This document shows, piece by piece, positions 17,522 to 26,826 of a stretch of 64,000 bases of DNA. Under the pieces are notes generated by a model, which saw only the letters and a program-made list of their open reading frames with translations, made no database searches and had not been told where the DNA came from. Origin of the DNA: UBA2588 sp002339805 (GTDB lineage Bacteria > Chloroflexota > Dehalococcoidia > Lucifugimonadales > UBA3495). The first letter of the stretch is position 1. Every line of letters starts with the position of its first letter. The DNA lies in the NCBI GenBank assembly GCA_045562555.1, contig JBJKVO010000015.1, positions 617,390-681,389 on the forward strand, given 5' to 3'. A program made the position numbers and the translations under genes.

Positions 17522-18283
17522 ATGTTCACTAAACGGATTATTCCTTGCTTAGATGTAGACAATGGCAGAGTTGTAAAAGGTACTAGTTTCGTAAACCTGA
17601 GAGACGCAGGAGACCCTGCGGAATTAGCTGCTTATTATAACGACCAAGGATGCGATGAGCTTGTTTTTTTGGATATCACTGCGTCATCTGATAATCGCAA
17701 CACTATGGTCAATGTTGTTGAGCAGGTGTCGGCTGAAGTTTTTATACCTCTAACTGTTGGAGGTGGTATCCGTTCTATTTCAAACATACGAGATATGCTT
17801 AGAGCAGGAGCAGACAAAATTTCATTGAATACTGCCGCTGTGAAAGACCCGCAACTCGTGCGTGAGTCCGCTCAAGAATTTGGATCTCAGTGTATCGTGG
17901 CCGCTATAGATGCGAAACGCAATGAAGACCTGGGTATTTGGGAAGTGTATGTGAATGGAGGAAGAACACCTGTAGGTCTAAATGTAATTGAATGGGCTCG
18001 GGAGCTAGTGGATTTAGGTGCTGGTGAATTATTACTGACAAGCATGGACACAGATGGGCAGCAATCTGGTTATGATCTAGATTTACTCAAATCGGTTTCT
18101 GAGTCTGTGTCGGTTCCTGTTATTGCTAGTGGTGGAGCTGGAGAGATGGAACACATTTATAATGCGTTTGAAAGAGGTAAAGCTGATGCGGTCTTGGCCG
18201 CCAGCATATTCCACTTTGGTAAATATACCGTGAACGATGTAAAAAAATACCTTAAGGAACAGGGCATAGCGGTAAGGATATGA
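17522..18283 (+). CDS. hisF: Imidazole glycerol phosphate synthase cyclase subunit
   Basis: A 253-aa TIM barrel that, with HisH, makes imidazole glycerol phosphate and AICAR in histidine biosynthesis. RIIPCLDVDNGRVVKG holds the catalytic D11, and AIDAKR near residue 130 holds the second catalytic aspartate. Phosphate-binding loops LTVGGGIRS and IASGGAGE are present. GAGG lies before the ATG. It overlaps the HAD gene by ATGA. hisH, hisA and other pathway genes are not in the window. Confidence 0.97.
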   Translation: MFTKRIIPCLDVDNGRVVKGTSFVNLRDAGDPAELAAYYNDQGCDELVFLDITASSDNRNTMVNVVEQVSAEVFIPLTVGGGIRSISNIRDMLRAGADKISLNTAAVKDPQLVRESAQEFGSQCIVAAIDAKRNEDLGIWEVYVNGGRTPVGLNVIEWARELVDLGAGELLLTSMDTDGQQSGYDLDLLKSVSESVSVPVIASGGAGEMEHIYNAFERGKADAVLAASIFHFGKYTVNDVKKYLKEQGIAVRI

Positions 18284-18990
18284 ATAATAATACTATGGGC
18301 AAAATACAAGTTGTACTTTTTGATATGTTTAATACCCTAGCCAATAATTCCACAGAATTCTGGTCTGCAGAATTTGACAAACTAGTAAATCAATACAATA
18401 TATCTGTGAATGCAGAAGAGTTTTGGAATATATGGAGAGAAGGAGATAAAAAGTTTTCTCATTCTAGAATTATCGCAGATTCTGACTTCATATCATACTT
18501 GGATGGTTGGACTAACAGTTTTGAATATGCGTTAACACAAACTGGCGATAAAGGGAACGCTGGAGCCATGGCTCAGGATTGTATAGATGATTTGGGAAAG
18601 CGGCCTCTCTTTGATGAAACGGATTCGGTCTTAAAGGCTTTGTCTCAGAATTATACAATTGGGATTGCATCCAATGCAGATAATAGTTTTCTTCATCCGG
18701 TTATTGAAAGAATAAAAATTAACTTGGCTGTGGTGGTTTCTTCGGAAGACGTACAGTCTTACAAGCCAATGCCGGATATTTTTGAAGAGTCTTTAAAAAT
18801 ATTAAAAGTTAATGCTTCTGAGGTTGTATATGTTGGAGATAGACAATATGAGGATGTGGAAGGGCCTACGTCTGTAGGTATGAAAGCAGTCTGGGTGAAC
18901 CGTAAAAATGAACCTGTGGACCCGAATCTACATAGGCCATATGCAGAAATCACGGATTTGACGGGATTGCTAGATCTCCTTGGTAAATAA
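18280..18990 (+). CDS. HAD superfamily hydrolase in the his operon
   Basis: A 236-aa HAD-IA protein. Motif I is FDMFNTL (nucleophile D, second position F rather than D, as in haloacid-dehalogenase-type members), motif II GIASNAD, motif III the lysine of SYKPMPDIF, motif IV VGDRQYEDVEG. A helical cap lies around residues 20-100. It overlaps hisF by 4 bp (ATGA) with AAGGAT upstream, and hisIE starts 18 bp later. Its position suggests it might supply the missing histidinol-phosphatase or another his-linked phosphatase; sequence alone points only to a HAD phosphatase or dehalogenase. Confidence 0.85.
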   Translation: MNNNTMGKIQVVLFDMFNTLANNSTEFWSAEFDKLVNQYNISVNAEEFWNIWREGDKKFSHSRIIADSDFISYLDGWTNSFEYALTQTGDKGNAGAMAQDCIDDLGKRPLFDETDSVLKALSQNYTIGIASNADNSFLHPVIERIKINLAVVVSSEDVQSYKPMPDIFEESLKILKVNASEVVYVGDRQYEDVEGPTSVGMKAVWVNRKNEPVDPNLHRPYAEITDLTGLLDLLGK

Positions 18991-19008
18991 AGAAATAAAG
19001 GTTTTGGT

Positions 19009-19635
19009 ATGAGTATGGATTTAACACTTGATGGTAAAGGATTAATTCCCGCGATAGCTCAGGACAGTGAAAGTGGGGAAGTTCTTATGCTGGGTTATAT
19101 GAATCCGGGCACTATAAAAAGGACAATGGAAGGTACACAAGTTTGGTTCTATAGTAGGAGCAGAGAAGATCTTTGGCATAAAGGTGAGGTCTCTGGAAAC
19201 TACTTGAATGTAGTGGAAATTTGGACTGATTGCGACACTGATACATTGTTATTGAAAGTTAAACCAGATGGGCCTACGTGCCATACTGGAGTGGTTTCTT
19301 GTTTTTTTAATAAAATTACTGCAGTCCCAACAGGGTATAAGAAAGTTACGCAAGATTCTGGAATATTAGACGATCTTTATGCAACTATACAAGAAAGAAA
19401 ATCCTCTATGCCGGAAGGGAGTTATACGACAGAATTGTTTAGAGATGGAATCGATAGAATAGCTCAAAAAGTAATAGAAGAAGCTGGAGAAACGGGGCTA
19501 GCAAGCTTGCGGGAAAATAGAGACAATGTGGTAAATGAAACTTCTGATTTGTTGTACCATCTTCTAGTTTTACTCTCTGAATATGGTATTGGCCTGAATG
19601 AAATTTGGAATAATTTAGCTGACAGGCAGAAATAG
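19009..19635 (+). CDS. hisIE: Bifunctional phosphoribosyl-AMP cyclohydrolase / phosphoribosyl-ATP pyrophosphatase
   Basis: A 208-aa fusion catalysing steps 2 and 3 of histidine biosynthesis. Residues 1-110 are HisI: VWFYSRSREDLWHKGE, and the metal-binding DCDTDTLL and GPTCHTG. Residues about 120-208 are HisE, with EEAGETGLAS and NETSDLLYHLLVLL forming the NTP-pyrophosphatase helices. AAAGG precedes the ATG. It ends the plus-strand his cluster and converges with the peptidase gene with 2 bp between. Confidence 0.96.
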   Translation: MSMDLTLDGKGLIPAIAQDSESGEVLMLGYMNPGTIKRTMEGTQVWFYSRSREDLWHKGEVSGNYLNVVEIWTDCDTDTLLLKVKPDGPTCHTGVVSCFFNKITAVPTGYKKVTQDSGILDDLYATIQERKSSMPEGSYTTELFRDGIDRIAQKVIEEAGETGLASLRENRDNVVNETSDLLYHLLVLLSEYGIGLNEIWNNLADRQK

Positions 19636-19637
19636 GG

Positions 19638-20336
19638 CTACAATTCTATTGATTCATTTACCCGGCAGCTTGCATACCCCGATAAGGAGTAACGTATTAG
19701 GTCGTCATTGCCAATCACTGACACCGAGTTACCTTTAACTATGCAGCCAGACTCGATTGAGATGCCATATATAATAGCGTGTGGATTATCTTTTAGTACT
19801 GTATCTAACAATAAATTGTGAGTGTCTAGATGATTTACGTTCTCGTGATGGGGAATTATCCCCAGATTAGGTATCAAGCCTAGACCAGACGACCAGGTAC
19901 CTTGTGGAGGATTTTTGAGTAATTCGCCCATAACCATCGCGCCGGCACTGGAGCCTGCTATCACCATTCCTTGTTCTGACCGAGTTATAATTTCTTGTAA
20001 TAGTTTGCTATTCAACAGCGACTGGAATAAATGTTGCGGATTACCGCCTGGTAGATATAAAAGATCGCAGTCTGACAGTTGCCCCAAATTATTTTGGTTA
20101 TTGGCTTCCTTGAGGTTTGTAACCATTATTCTGTTCGATGTATAGCCTAAAGTTTCGAAGTAACTAATCCCATTTTGAGCGGCTATGTCGGGGTGATGAA
20201 CATTAGCAGTTGGCAATATTTGAATCGTTGGTTTGTCTTTGTTAATTACTTCTAGTATTTTGGTATCTGCATTTACACAATTTGCCGTGAATTCATTGCC
20301 TCCGAGTAATGCTATGGTTTTTATTGGATTCAACAT
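19638..20336 (-). CDS. Peptidase S51 (cyanophycinase/dipeptidase E family)
   Basis: A 232-aa serine peptidase of the S51 family. The nucleophile elbow GSSAGAMVMG lies near residue 130, the oxyanion region is YLPGGNPQHLF, and GIIPHHENVNHLDTH carries the catalytic histidine region. The opening ALLGGNEF is typical. It may cleave Asp-X dipeptides or cyanophycin-like beta-Asp-Arg peptides. It is a single gene between convergent hisIE and divergent argS. Confidence 0.85.
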   Translation of the reverse strand: MLNPIKTIALLGGNEFTANCVNADTKILEVINKDKPTIQILPTANVHHPDIAAQNGISYFETLGYTSNRIMVTNLKEANNQNNLGQLSDCDLLYLPGGNPQHLFQSLLNSKLLQEIITRSEQGMVIAGSSAGAMVMGELLKNPPQGTWSSGLGLIPNLGIIPHHENVNHLDTHNLLLDTVLKDNPHAIIYGISIESGCIVKGNSVSVIGNDDLIRYSLSGYASCRVNESIEL

Positions 20337-20424
20337 AATTGCCTTTTTAGGTTTTTTTTTTGATAGTATACTAGGTACTGATTATTGTACTGCATTAATC
20401 TAAATTTGTTAGTTAGTTTTTTAA

Positions 20425-22101
20425 ATGCCTGTTAAATCGAATATAAAAGAGAAATTGCGAGACATTTTATTGGGATGCCTCCAGAGAGTAGCGGACAACA
20501 ATAATATCCATTTGGATGGCATTGACTTCGTGGAAATAGATCGTCCTGCTAATTTTGAGCATGGAGACTATGCAACCAACCTTCCGCTAAGGATTACAAA
20601 ACTATTTGGAAACAATCCAATGGCAATCGCAGATCAAATTATATCTGAATGGCCTGACACTGATTTTCTGTCAGAAATCTCTGTGGCCGCACCAGGTTTT
20701 ATAAATTTTAAACTTGAAGACAAATGGGTACAGGCGGAAATAGGGCATATTATCGAGGATGGTACAAATTTTGGAGACAATCACTTAGATAATCTAGAAA
20801 AAGTGATGATAGAGTTTGTAAGTGTTAATCCAACTGGCCCAGTACATGTTGGGCATGCTCGAGGAGCAGTTATAGGTAGTTCGTTAGCCAACATAATGAG
20901 TGCTGCTGGTTATGCTGTTACCAGAGAATATTATATCAACGATGCTGGTAATCAGATGCAGTTGTTCTTTGAATCTGTGCTTGCCAGATATCATGAGTTA
21001 TTAGGTTCTTCTTATCAGTTGCCTGAAGGCGGATATCAAGGAGACTACATAAAAGATGTAGCTGAATTGTTGCATGCGGAATTCGGAGAATCACTGATTG
21101 GAAACTCTGATGCTATTAATGAAATGGCTAAATTTAGTACCGATACGATGCTCAATGCGATATCTGAAGATTTATTCGAATTACAAGTTGAATTTGATAA
21201 TTGGTTCAGTGAAAAATCATTATTTGGGAGTGATGAATACAGAGATACTATCGGCGAATTAGAATCAAAAAATTATTTAAAAGAAATGGATAATGCTCTG
21301 TGGTTTGTATCAACCATTCTGGAAGAAGAGAAAGATAATGTGATTGTTAAATCAACGGGAGAACCTACATATTTTGCTTCAGATATTGCCTATCATAGGA
21401 ATAAATTTAAGACTAGAGAATTTGACCAAGTGATTGATATCTGGGGAGCTGACCACCAAGGGCACATATCTAGGTTGAAGGCCGCTATGCGGGCCCTGGA
21501 TATAGATGATTCAAAATTGAAAATTTTGATTTCACAGATGGTCACATTGAAAAAGGGAGAAGAGGTTGTTAGGGCTTCTAAAAGGACTGGAGATTTTATT
21601 ACAGTAAAGGAACTCGTAGATGAAGTAGGCGCAGATGCGTGCAGGTATTTTTTCCTGGCACGTAGTGCTTCTTCTCAAATGGAATTCGACATGGAACTTG
21701 CTAAGAAAACGTCTAACGAGAATCCTGTTTTTTACATTCAGTATGCTCATGCCAGGATACAAAACATATTGGCTTTGGCCACAGAAAATCAGATTGATTG
21801 GGAACAGGCTGATTTGGCTTTACTGAATAATATTCACGAATTGAATCTGATTAAGGCTTTATTACGATTACCTGAAGTGATTCATCAAGTGGCTGATAGT
21901 TTGGAACCACATCACATGCCTCATTATGCTTTAGAGTTAGCATCGTATGCGCATGCTTTTTATGAGCATTGTCGAGTGATATCTTCAGATCCTAATGACG
22001 AAGCAATAACAAAATCGCGATTAAGATTAATCCAAGCAGCGCAAGTTGTATTTGGAAAATGTTTAAACCTCATGGGTATGAACGCGCCTGACCGTATGTA
22101 A
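20425..22101 (+). CDS. argS: Arginyl-tRNA synthetase
   Basis: A 558-aa class I synthetase. The N-terminal tRNA-D-loop domain (residues 1-95) includes FEHGDYATNLPL. The HIGH signature is HVGHARG at about residue 141, and the KMSKS equivalent is ASKRTG near residue 390. The C-terminal anticodon-binding domain (about 440-558) ends in the typical ...LMGMNAPDRM. No clear ribosome binding site precedes the ATG, which may be the weakly translated or leaderless type. Gene stands alone before the ABC exporter pair. Confidence 0.97.
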   Translation: MPVKSNIKEKLRDILLGCLQRVADNNNIHLDGIDFVEIDRPANFEHGDYATNLPLRITKLFGNNPMAIADQIISEWPDTDFLSEISVAAPGFINFKLEDKWVQAEIGHIIEDGTNFGDNHLDNLEKVMIEFVSVNPTGPVHVGHARGAVIGSSLANIMSAAGYAVTREYYINDAGNQMQLFFESVLARYHELLGSSYQLPEGGYQGDYIKDVAELLHAEFGESLIGNSDAINEMAKFSTDTMLNAISEDLFELQVEFDNWFSEKSLFGSDEYRDTIGELESKNYLKEMDNALWFVSTILEEEKDNVIVKSTGEPTYFASDIAYHRNKFKTREFDQVIDIWGADHQGHISRLKAAMRALDIDDSKLKILISQMVTLKKGEEVVRASKRTGDFITVKELVDEVGADACRYFFLARSASSQMEFDMELAKKTSNENPVFYIQYAHARIQNILALATENQIDWEQADLALLNNIHELNLIKALLRLPEVIHQVADSLEPHHMPHYALELASYAHAFYEHCRVISSDPNDEAITKSRLRLIQAAQVVFGKCLNLMGMNAPDRM

Positions 22102-22191
22102 TTATTGTTCTTGGCTGTATACTGTATACTTGTCAAATATCGACCCTGCGACTCGACCGTTGAGAAATTCTAAGTCTTAAAGAAGCTAAAT

Positions 22192-23970
22192 TTGGTTATT
22201 TTATTACGTATATTAAGTATTGCTCTAGAAAATAAATGGCGACTTGTTGCCGGTTACGTATCGATGATATTTTCTGTTCTAGCTACTTTAGCTATACCGA
22301 CTATATTAGGCCTAGCAGTAGACGAAATGCTTTCAGATTTTGTAGATCGACAGACACTCGTCTGGATGGCAGTACTGCTATTTGTATTGTGTCTGCTTCG
22401 TGGTTTATTTGATTATGGAAGAATATATTACACAGACACTTTGTCTCAAATGGTCACTTATAAATTACGGAACCTACTTTATGATAAATGGCAAAATTTG
22501 AGTTTTGCCTATCATGATAACGAACACACTGGAGATCTTATGTCCCGTGCCACAGCGGACATTGAATCTATGAGGAGATTCATAAACTTAGGTATGGTGA
22601 GATCACTCCATATTATATTTATGATAATAGTCGTCGCTATTTTGATGATGAGGATAGATTTGTTCTTGGCAATGGTGAGTTTGATTTTTGTTCCGATATT
22701 AATAATTCGTGCGACCACAATTATATATAAATTACGAATTTTATGGGCTAATGTTCAAGAAGTGACTGGTCAATTGATAACGATATTACAGGAGAATTTG
22801 TCAGGCATACCTGTAGTAAAAGCATTTGCGGCTGAAGAATATGAGAAAAGTAAATTTTCTAAGAAAGCTGAACAACTATCAGATATAACATTTGATTCTA
22901 ATAAGTTAGAAGCAAGTAATAGTTCCACAACGACGTTTTTTTTCACGTTAGGCATTGGGATCATTCTGTATTTTGGGGGAAGTAAAGTAATCAATGGGAC
23001 TCTTACAATAGGTCAACTTACTGAGTTCATATTTCTTTTAAATATTTTAAATTTCCCAATACGTATGTCTGCTTGGATAATAAACAGCTACTCTAGAGCA
23101 ATCCCTGCAGGTGAAAGAGTTTTTGAAGTGATTGACTCTCCATCCCCAGTTGTAGAGAGGCCGGATGCGGAAATCATGCAGCGTCCGTCAGGAGATGTTC
23201 ACTTTGCAAACATTCAATTTGGTTACACTAAATCTGAGTATGTGTTGGATGGAATTGATCTGTCTGTTAAGTCTGGTCAAGTTACTGCAATTTTAGGTGC
23301 TCCCGGAAGTGGGAAAAGTACATTGGTGCATTTGGTATCAAGGTTTTACGATCCTAATTTAGGGTCTGTATTGATCGATGGGATCGATATTAATAACTAC
23401 ACTCTTGCTTCTTTGAGGAAAAATATAGGGATTGTAGCACAAGATATTTTTCTTTTTGCTGCCACTATCAGGCAAAATATATCTTACGGTATTGAAGGAG
23501 CTGATTTAGCCGATATTAGAGAAGTTTCTAAGATAGCCCAGCTAGATGAACACATTCAATCGCTTCCTGATGGATATGATACATGGGTAGGTGAACGAGG
23601 AGCTACATTGTCTGGTGGGCAACGTCAAAGACTCGCTATTGCAAGAACTTTGCTAATGGATCCTCCTATTTTAGTACTAGATGATTCAACATCGAGTGTT
23701 GATGTTGATACAGAGTTTCGTATAAGAAAAGCTATGCGGAATGTAATGAAGAATCGAACCACGTTTGTAATTGCTCATAGATTGAGTACGGTTAGGGATG
23801 CGGATTATATTATTGTAATGGACAAAGGCCGGATTATTGAAGAAGGAAATCATGAAACCTTGTATAGCTTAAATGGTGAATACAAAAATATTTATGATTA
23901 TCAACATGATTTTGAATCGGATGTGATTCTGGATGCAAACTTGAATTCTGTTTCCCCGGAGGAAGTGTGA
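22192..23970 (+). CDS. ABC exporter half-transporter, degenerate-Walker-B subunit
   Basis: A 592-aa fusion of six membrane helices (residues about 1-310) and one nucleotide-binding domain. Walker A is GAPGSGKST, the signature is canonical LSGGQ, but the residue after Walker B (LVLDDSTSS) is Asp instead of the catalytic Glu. In heterodimeric exporters such as TM287/288 this marks the subunit carrying the degenerate site. The next gene starts one base after the stop and has the complementary defects, so they form one heterodimer. TTG start, weak ribosome binding site. Substrate (lipid, drug or peptide) is unknown. Confidence 0.92.
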   Translation: MVILLRILSIALENKWRLVAGYVSMIFSVLATLAIPTILGLAVDEMLSDFVDRQTLVWMAVLLFVLCLLRGLFDYGRIYYTDTLSQMVTYKLRNLLYDKWQNLSFAYHDNEHTGDLMSRATADIESMRRFINLGMVRSLHIIFMIIVVAILMMRIDLFLAMVSLIFVPILIIRATTIIYKLRILWANVQEVTGQLITILQENLSGIPVVKAFAAEEYEKSKFSKKAEQLSDITFDSNKLEASNSSTTTFFFTLGIGIILYFGGSKVINGTLTIGQLTEFIFLLNILNFPIRMSAWIINSYSRAIPAGERVFEVIDSPSPVVERPDAEIMQRPSGDVHFANIQFGYTKSEYVLDGIDLSVKSGQVTAILGAPGSGKSTLVHLVSRFYDPNLGSVLIDGIDINNYTLASLRKNIGIVAQDIFLFAATIRQNISYGIEGADLADIREVSKIAQLDEHIQSLPDGYDTWVGERGATLSGGQRQRLAIARTLLMDPPILVLDDSTSSVDVDTEFRIRKAMRNVMKNRTTFVIAHRLSTVRDADYIIVMDKGRIIEEGNHETLYSLNGEYKNIYDYQHDFESDVILDANLNSVSPEEV

Positions 23971-23971
23971 T

Positions 23972-25825
23972 ATGAGACAAGGAGGCATGGGATTTTCAGT
24001 CAGCGGTGCTCAGCAAAGAACAGGAGGGGGAGGCTCTCTTGTATCAAATTCTGAAGATGAGCTGGGGAAAGTTTATGATGGGCAAGTTGTTATAAGACTG
24101 TTTAGCTATGTAGGGTTATACAAAGGATGGGCATTATTTAGCTTGGCAGCGGTCTTAGTGTACACAGCTGCAACAGTATGCATTCCTTTGATAGTCAAAT
24201 GGGGAATAGACTCAAACATTCAACCGTTTATCGGTACAGGAACAACAAGCAATCTTGGATTGGTAATAGCGGTATTTGCAGTAACTAGCGTTGTGCATTA
24301 TGTGTCTAATTACTTGCAATTCGTTGGAATTTCTAAAGTTGGCCAAGGTATTTTATATTCGATGAGGACGCAACTATTTGATCATTTACAGTCATTATCT
24401 GCTGCCTTTTTTGCTAAAACAGAAGTCGGACGAATTATGTCCAGAGTGCAGAATGATATCTTGCAATTGCAAGAAACATTTTCTTTGTTGGTACTTACGT
24501 TAGCAGATGTTCTAAGTTTAGTAGGGATTATTTCGATGATGATGGTTATGTCTTGGAAATTATCGTTATTAACATTTGCAGTACTGCCAATTTTGGTGTT
24601 GTTAATGGCTTTTTGGCAGAAATTTGCTAAAAGATCATTTATCAGAATTCGAACTGCAATAGCAATGGTCAATGGTGCATTGCAAGAGAACTTAGCTGGA
24701 GTGCGAGTAGTTCAAAGTTTTAATCGACAGTCTCTCAACCTGAATCGTTTTGATGGACTAAATAAAGAACATCTTAATGCAAATATACAAGCTTCAATGT
24801 ATTCCGGTGGGGTTCAACCACTAGTTGAAGGCTTAACTGGGATATCTATGGGTTTTGTAATATTAGTCGGAGGTTGGTGGGTATATAACGGTACTTTGGA
24901 AGTAGGAGTATTAGTAGCATTTATTTTATTTATACAAAGGTTTTTTGACCCGATACGGAATTTAACTATGCAATATACTCAACTTCAAAGGTCAATGGCA
25001 TCAGGTGTCAGAATATTCCAATTGCTGGACGTTCAGCCAGAAATACAAGATAAACCGGACGCTCAAGACATGCCTGTTATTAAGGGTGAAGTGAAATTTA
25101 AAGGGGTTAATTTCCACTATGTTGAAGGTATTCCTGTTTTGAAGAACGTGAATTGTGATATAGAAGCAGGTCAGACTATAGCTCTAGTAGGACCAACTGG
25201 AGCCGGTAAGAGCACTATTATTAATTTGATGTCAAGATTTTATGATGTTATAGATGGTTCAGTTGAAATTGATGGGATTAATATTAAGGATGTAAAACGA
25301 GAGTCTTTGGTAACTCAGATGAGTATGGTATTGCAACAGCCGTATTTGATTTCAGATACTGTTTGGGAAAATATACGATATTGTCACCAAGATGTAACAG
25401 ATGAATCTGTAATGGAATCCGCTAAATTAGTAGGTATCCATGATTTTATTATGAGTTTAGAGCATGGCTACGACACAGTCTTGTATGAGAGGGGATCAAA
25501 CCTAAGTATAGGGCAAAGGCAATTGATATCCTTTGCCAGAGCAATTGCTGCAAATCCCCGTATACTCGTGTTAGATGAAGCTACGTCAAATGTGGATACA
25601 TATTCTGACATAATGATTCAACAAGCTTTGAAAAAAGTTCTTAAAGATAGGACTGCATTTGTCATTGCACATAGATTATCTACAATACGAAACGTGGATA
25701 ATATTTTTGTAATAAATGATGGTTCTATTATTGAGTCTGGCACCCATGAAGAATTGATCAGATCGAGAGGTTTTTATTTTAACCTCAACAAGATCAATGC
25801 TTCATTACAAAGTGATTCTACTTAA
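23972..25825 (+). CDS. ABC exporter half-transporter, catalytic-site subunit
   Basis: A 617-aa partner with a longer N-terminal extension rich in Gly/Gln/Ser (residues 1-35), six helices and an ATPase domain. Walker A is GPTGAGKST and Walker B is followed by the catalytic Glu (LVLDEATSN), but the signature is LSIGQ rather than LSGGQ. Thus the productive ATP site is made from this subunit's Walker motifs and the other's LSGGQ. GGAGG ends the upstream gene and serves as the ribosome binding site. The stop converges with nudC, overlapping by 4 bp. Confidence 0.92.
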   Translation: MRQGGMGFSVSGAQQRTGGGGSLVSNSEDELGKVYDGQVVIRLFSYVGLYKGWALFSLAAVLVYTAATVCIPLIVKWGIDSNIQPFIGTGTTSNLGLVIAVFAVTSVVHYVSNYLQFVGISKVGQGILYSMRTQLFDHLQSLSAAFFAKTEVGRIMSRVQNDILQLQETFSLLVLTLADVLSLVGIISMMMVMSWKLSLLTFAVLPILVLLMAFWQKFAKRSFIRIRTAIAMVNGALQENLAGVRVVQSFNRQSLNLNRFDGLNKEHLNANIQASMYSGGVQPLVEGLTGISMGFVILVGGWWVYNGTLEVGVLVAFILFIQRFFDPIRNLTMQYTQLQRSMASGVRIFQLLDVQPEIQDKPDAQDMPVIKGEVKFKGVNFHYVEGIPVLKNVNCDIEAGQTIALVGPTGAGKSTIINLMSRFYDVIDGSVEIDGINIKDVKRESLVTQMSMVLQQPYLISDTVWENIRYCHQDVTDESVMESAKLVGIHDFIMSLEHGYDTVLYERGSNLSIGQRQLISFARAIAANPRILVLDEATSNVDTYSDIMIQQALKKVLKDRTAFVIAHRLSTIRNVDNIFVINDGSIIESGTHEELIRSRGFYFNLNKINASLQSDST

Positions 25826-26754
25826 TCTTCGTTAGCCCAGGATTTTATAAGATGATGTGCAATAGCTAACGGGGCGGGAAGATTAAGTTCAGGATTATTT
25901 CCTTTGAGAGCAAGTTTCACGTCCTCTTTGGTGAACCATTTAACGGATATCATTTCTTCGTCATCGATGTGGATATCGGTGGTCTTCGCTTCTGCGTGAC
26001 AACCAATCATTAGAGTGTTTGGAAAAGGCCACGGTTGAGATGAATGGTAGCTCACATTCTTGACCTCCAATCCAGCTTCTTCCATTACCTCTCGCGCTAC
26101 AGCTTCTTCTATAGATTCACCCTGATCCATAAAGCCAGCAAGTGCAGAATAAGTATTGGTCTGTGAGAGTCTCCCCCGGGATTGTCCTAATAAACATCTG
26201 TTTTTATCTGTTACAACCATGATTATGACAGGGTCGGTTCTAGGGAATGTTTCATTCTTGCAGGATGAACACCTCAAAACCTGCCCACCCCGAAATATGT
26301 TGTTTGGCTTCCCGCATACGGAGCAGAATTTATTCTTCTGGTGCCAATTAATTTGGATACGTGCTTGAGCTATGATGCCAGTGCTTTCGGGCGCCACTAG
26401 ACCAGCACACGTGCGAGCGTCGAGGAATTCATATCTGGCATCAGTGCATATAAAAGTGGCGCTTTCTTCAGAAATAGATATAGCAAAATGTGTAATATCA
26501 TATTGGATCCCTAGTAATACTGGTCTTTCTTGATATGTTAGGTTTTTAATTTCATCTTGAGATAGCCATGCTATGGATTTGGCCCCATCGTTCTCTTCGA
26601 CCAATATGTTGAGGTCATGCAATACCATGAATTTGCTTTTGGCATTGTGTTCTTGGTCAGATATCCATTGTTCGTCTCGTCGCTCGGTTTCACCGCGATT
26701 TAATGGATTTTGCGAGAAAGTATGTTGGAATTTTGATATTGATTCTGTATTCAT
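25822..26754 (-). CDS. nudC: NAD(+) diphosphatase / deNADding enzyme NudC
   Basis: A 310-aa Nudix hydrolase that splits NAD(H) into NMN and AMP and can remove NAD caps from RNA. The central zinc ribbon is CSVCGKPN ... CSSCKNETF, followed by PRTDPVIIM. The Nudix box GFMDQGESIEEAVAREVMEE spans about residues 210-230, and SQPWPFPNT downstream is the NudC-specific motif. The N-terminal domain is present. It follows an MFS gene on the same strand with a 72-bp gap. Confidence 0.95.
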   Translation of the reverse strand: MNTESISKFQHTFSQNPLNRGETERRDEQWISDQEHNAKSKFMVLHDLNILVEENDGAKSIAWLSQDEIKNLTYQERPVLLGIQYDITHFAISISEESATFICTDARYEFLDARTCAGLVAPESTGIIAQARIQINWHQKNKFCSVCGKPNNIFRGGQVLRCSSCKNETFPRTDPVIIMVVTDKNRCLLGQSRGRLSQTNTYSALAGFMDQGESIEEAVAREVMEEAGLEVKNVSYHSSQPWPFPNTLMIGCHAEAKTTDIHIDDEEMISVKWFTKEDVKLALKGNNPELNLPAPLAIAHHLIKSWANED

Positions 26755-26826
26755 AATTATTAACGGACCTGCAAGTTTACGAGTACCTTACTGGAAATCA
26801 TTACTCATTTCAATGTCTGGTTTTAA

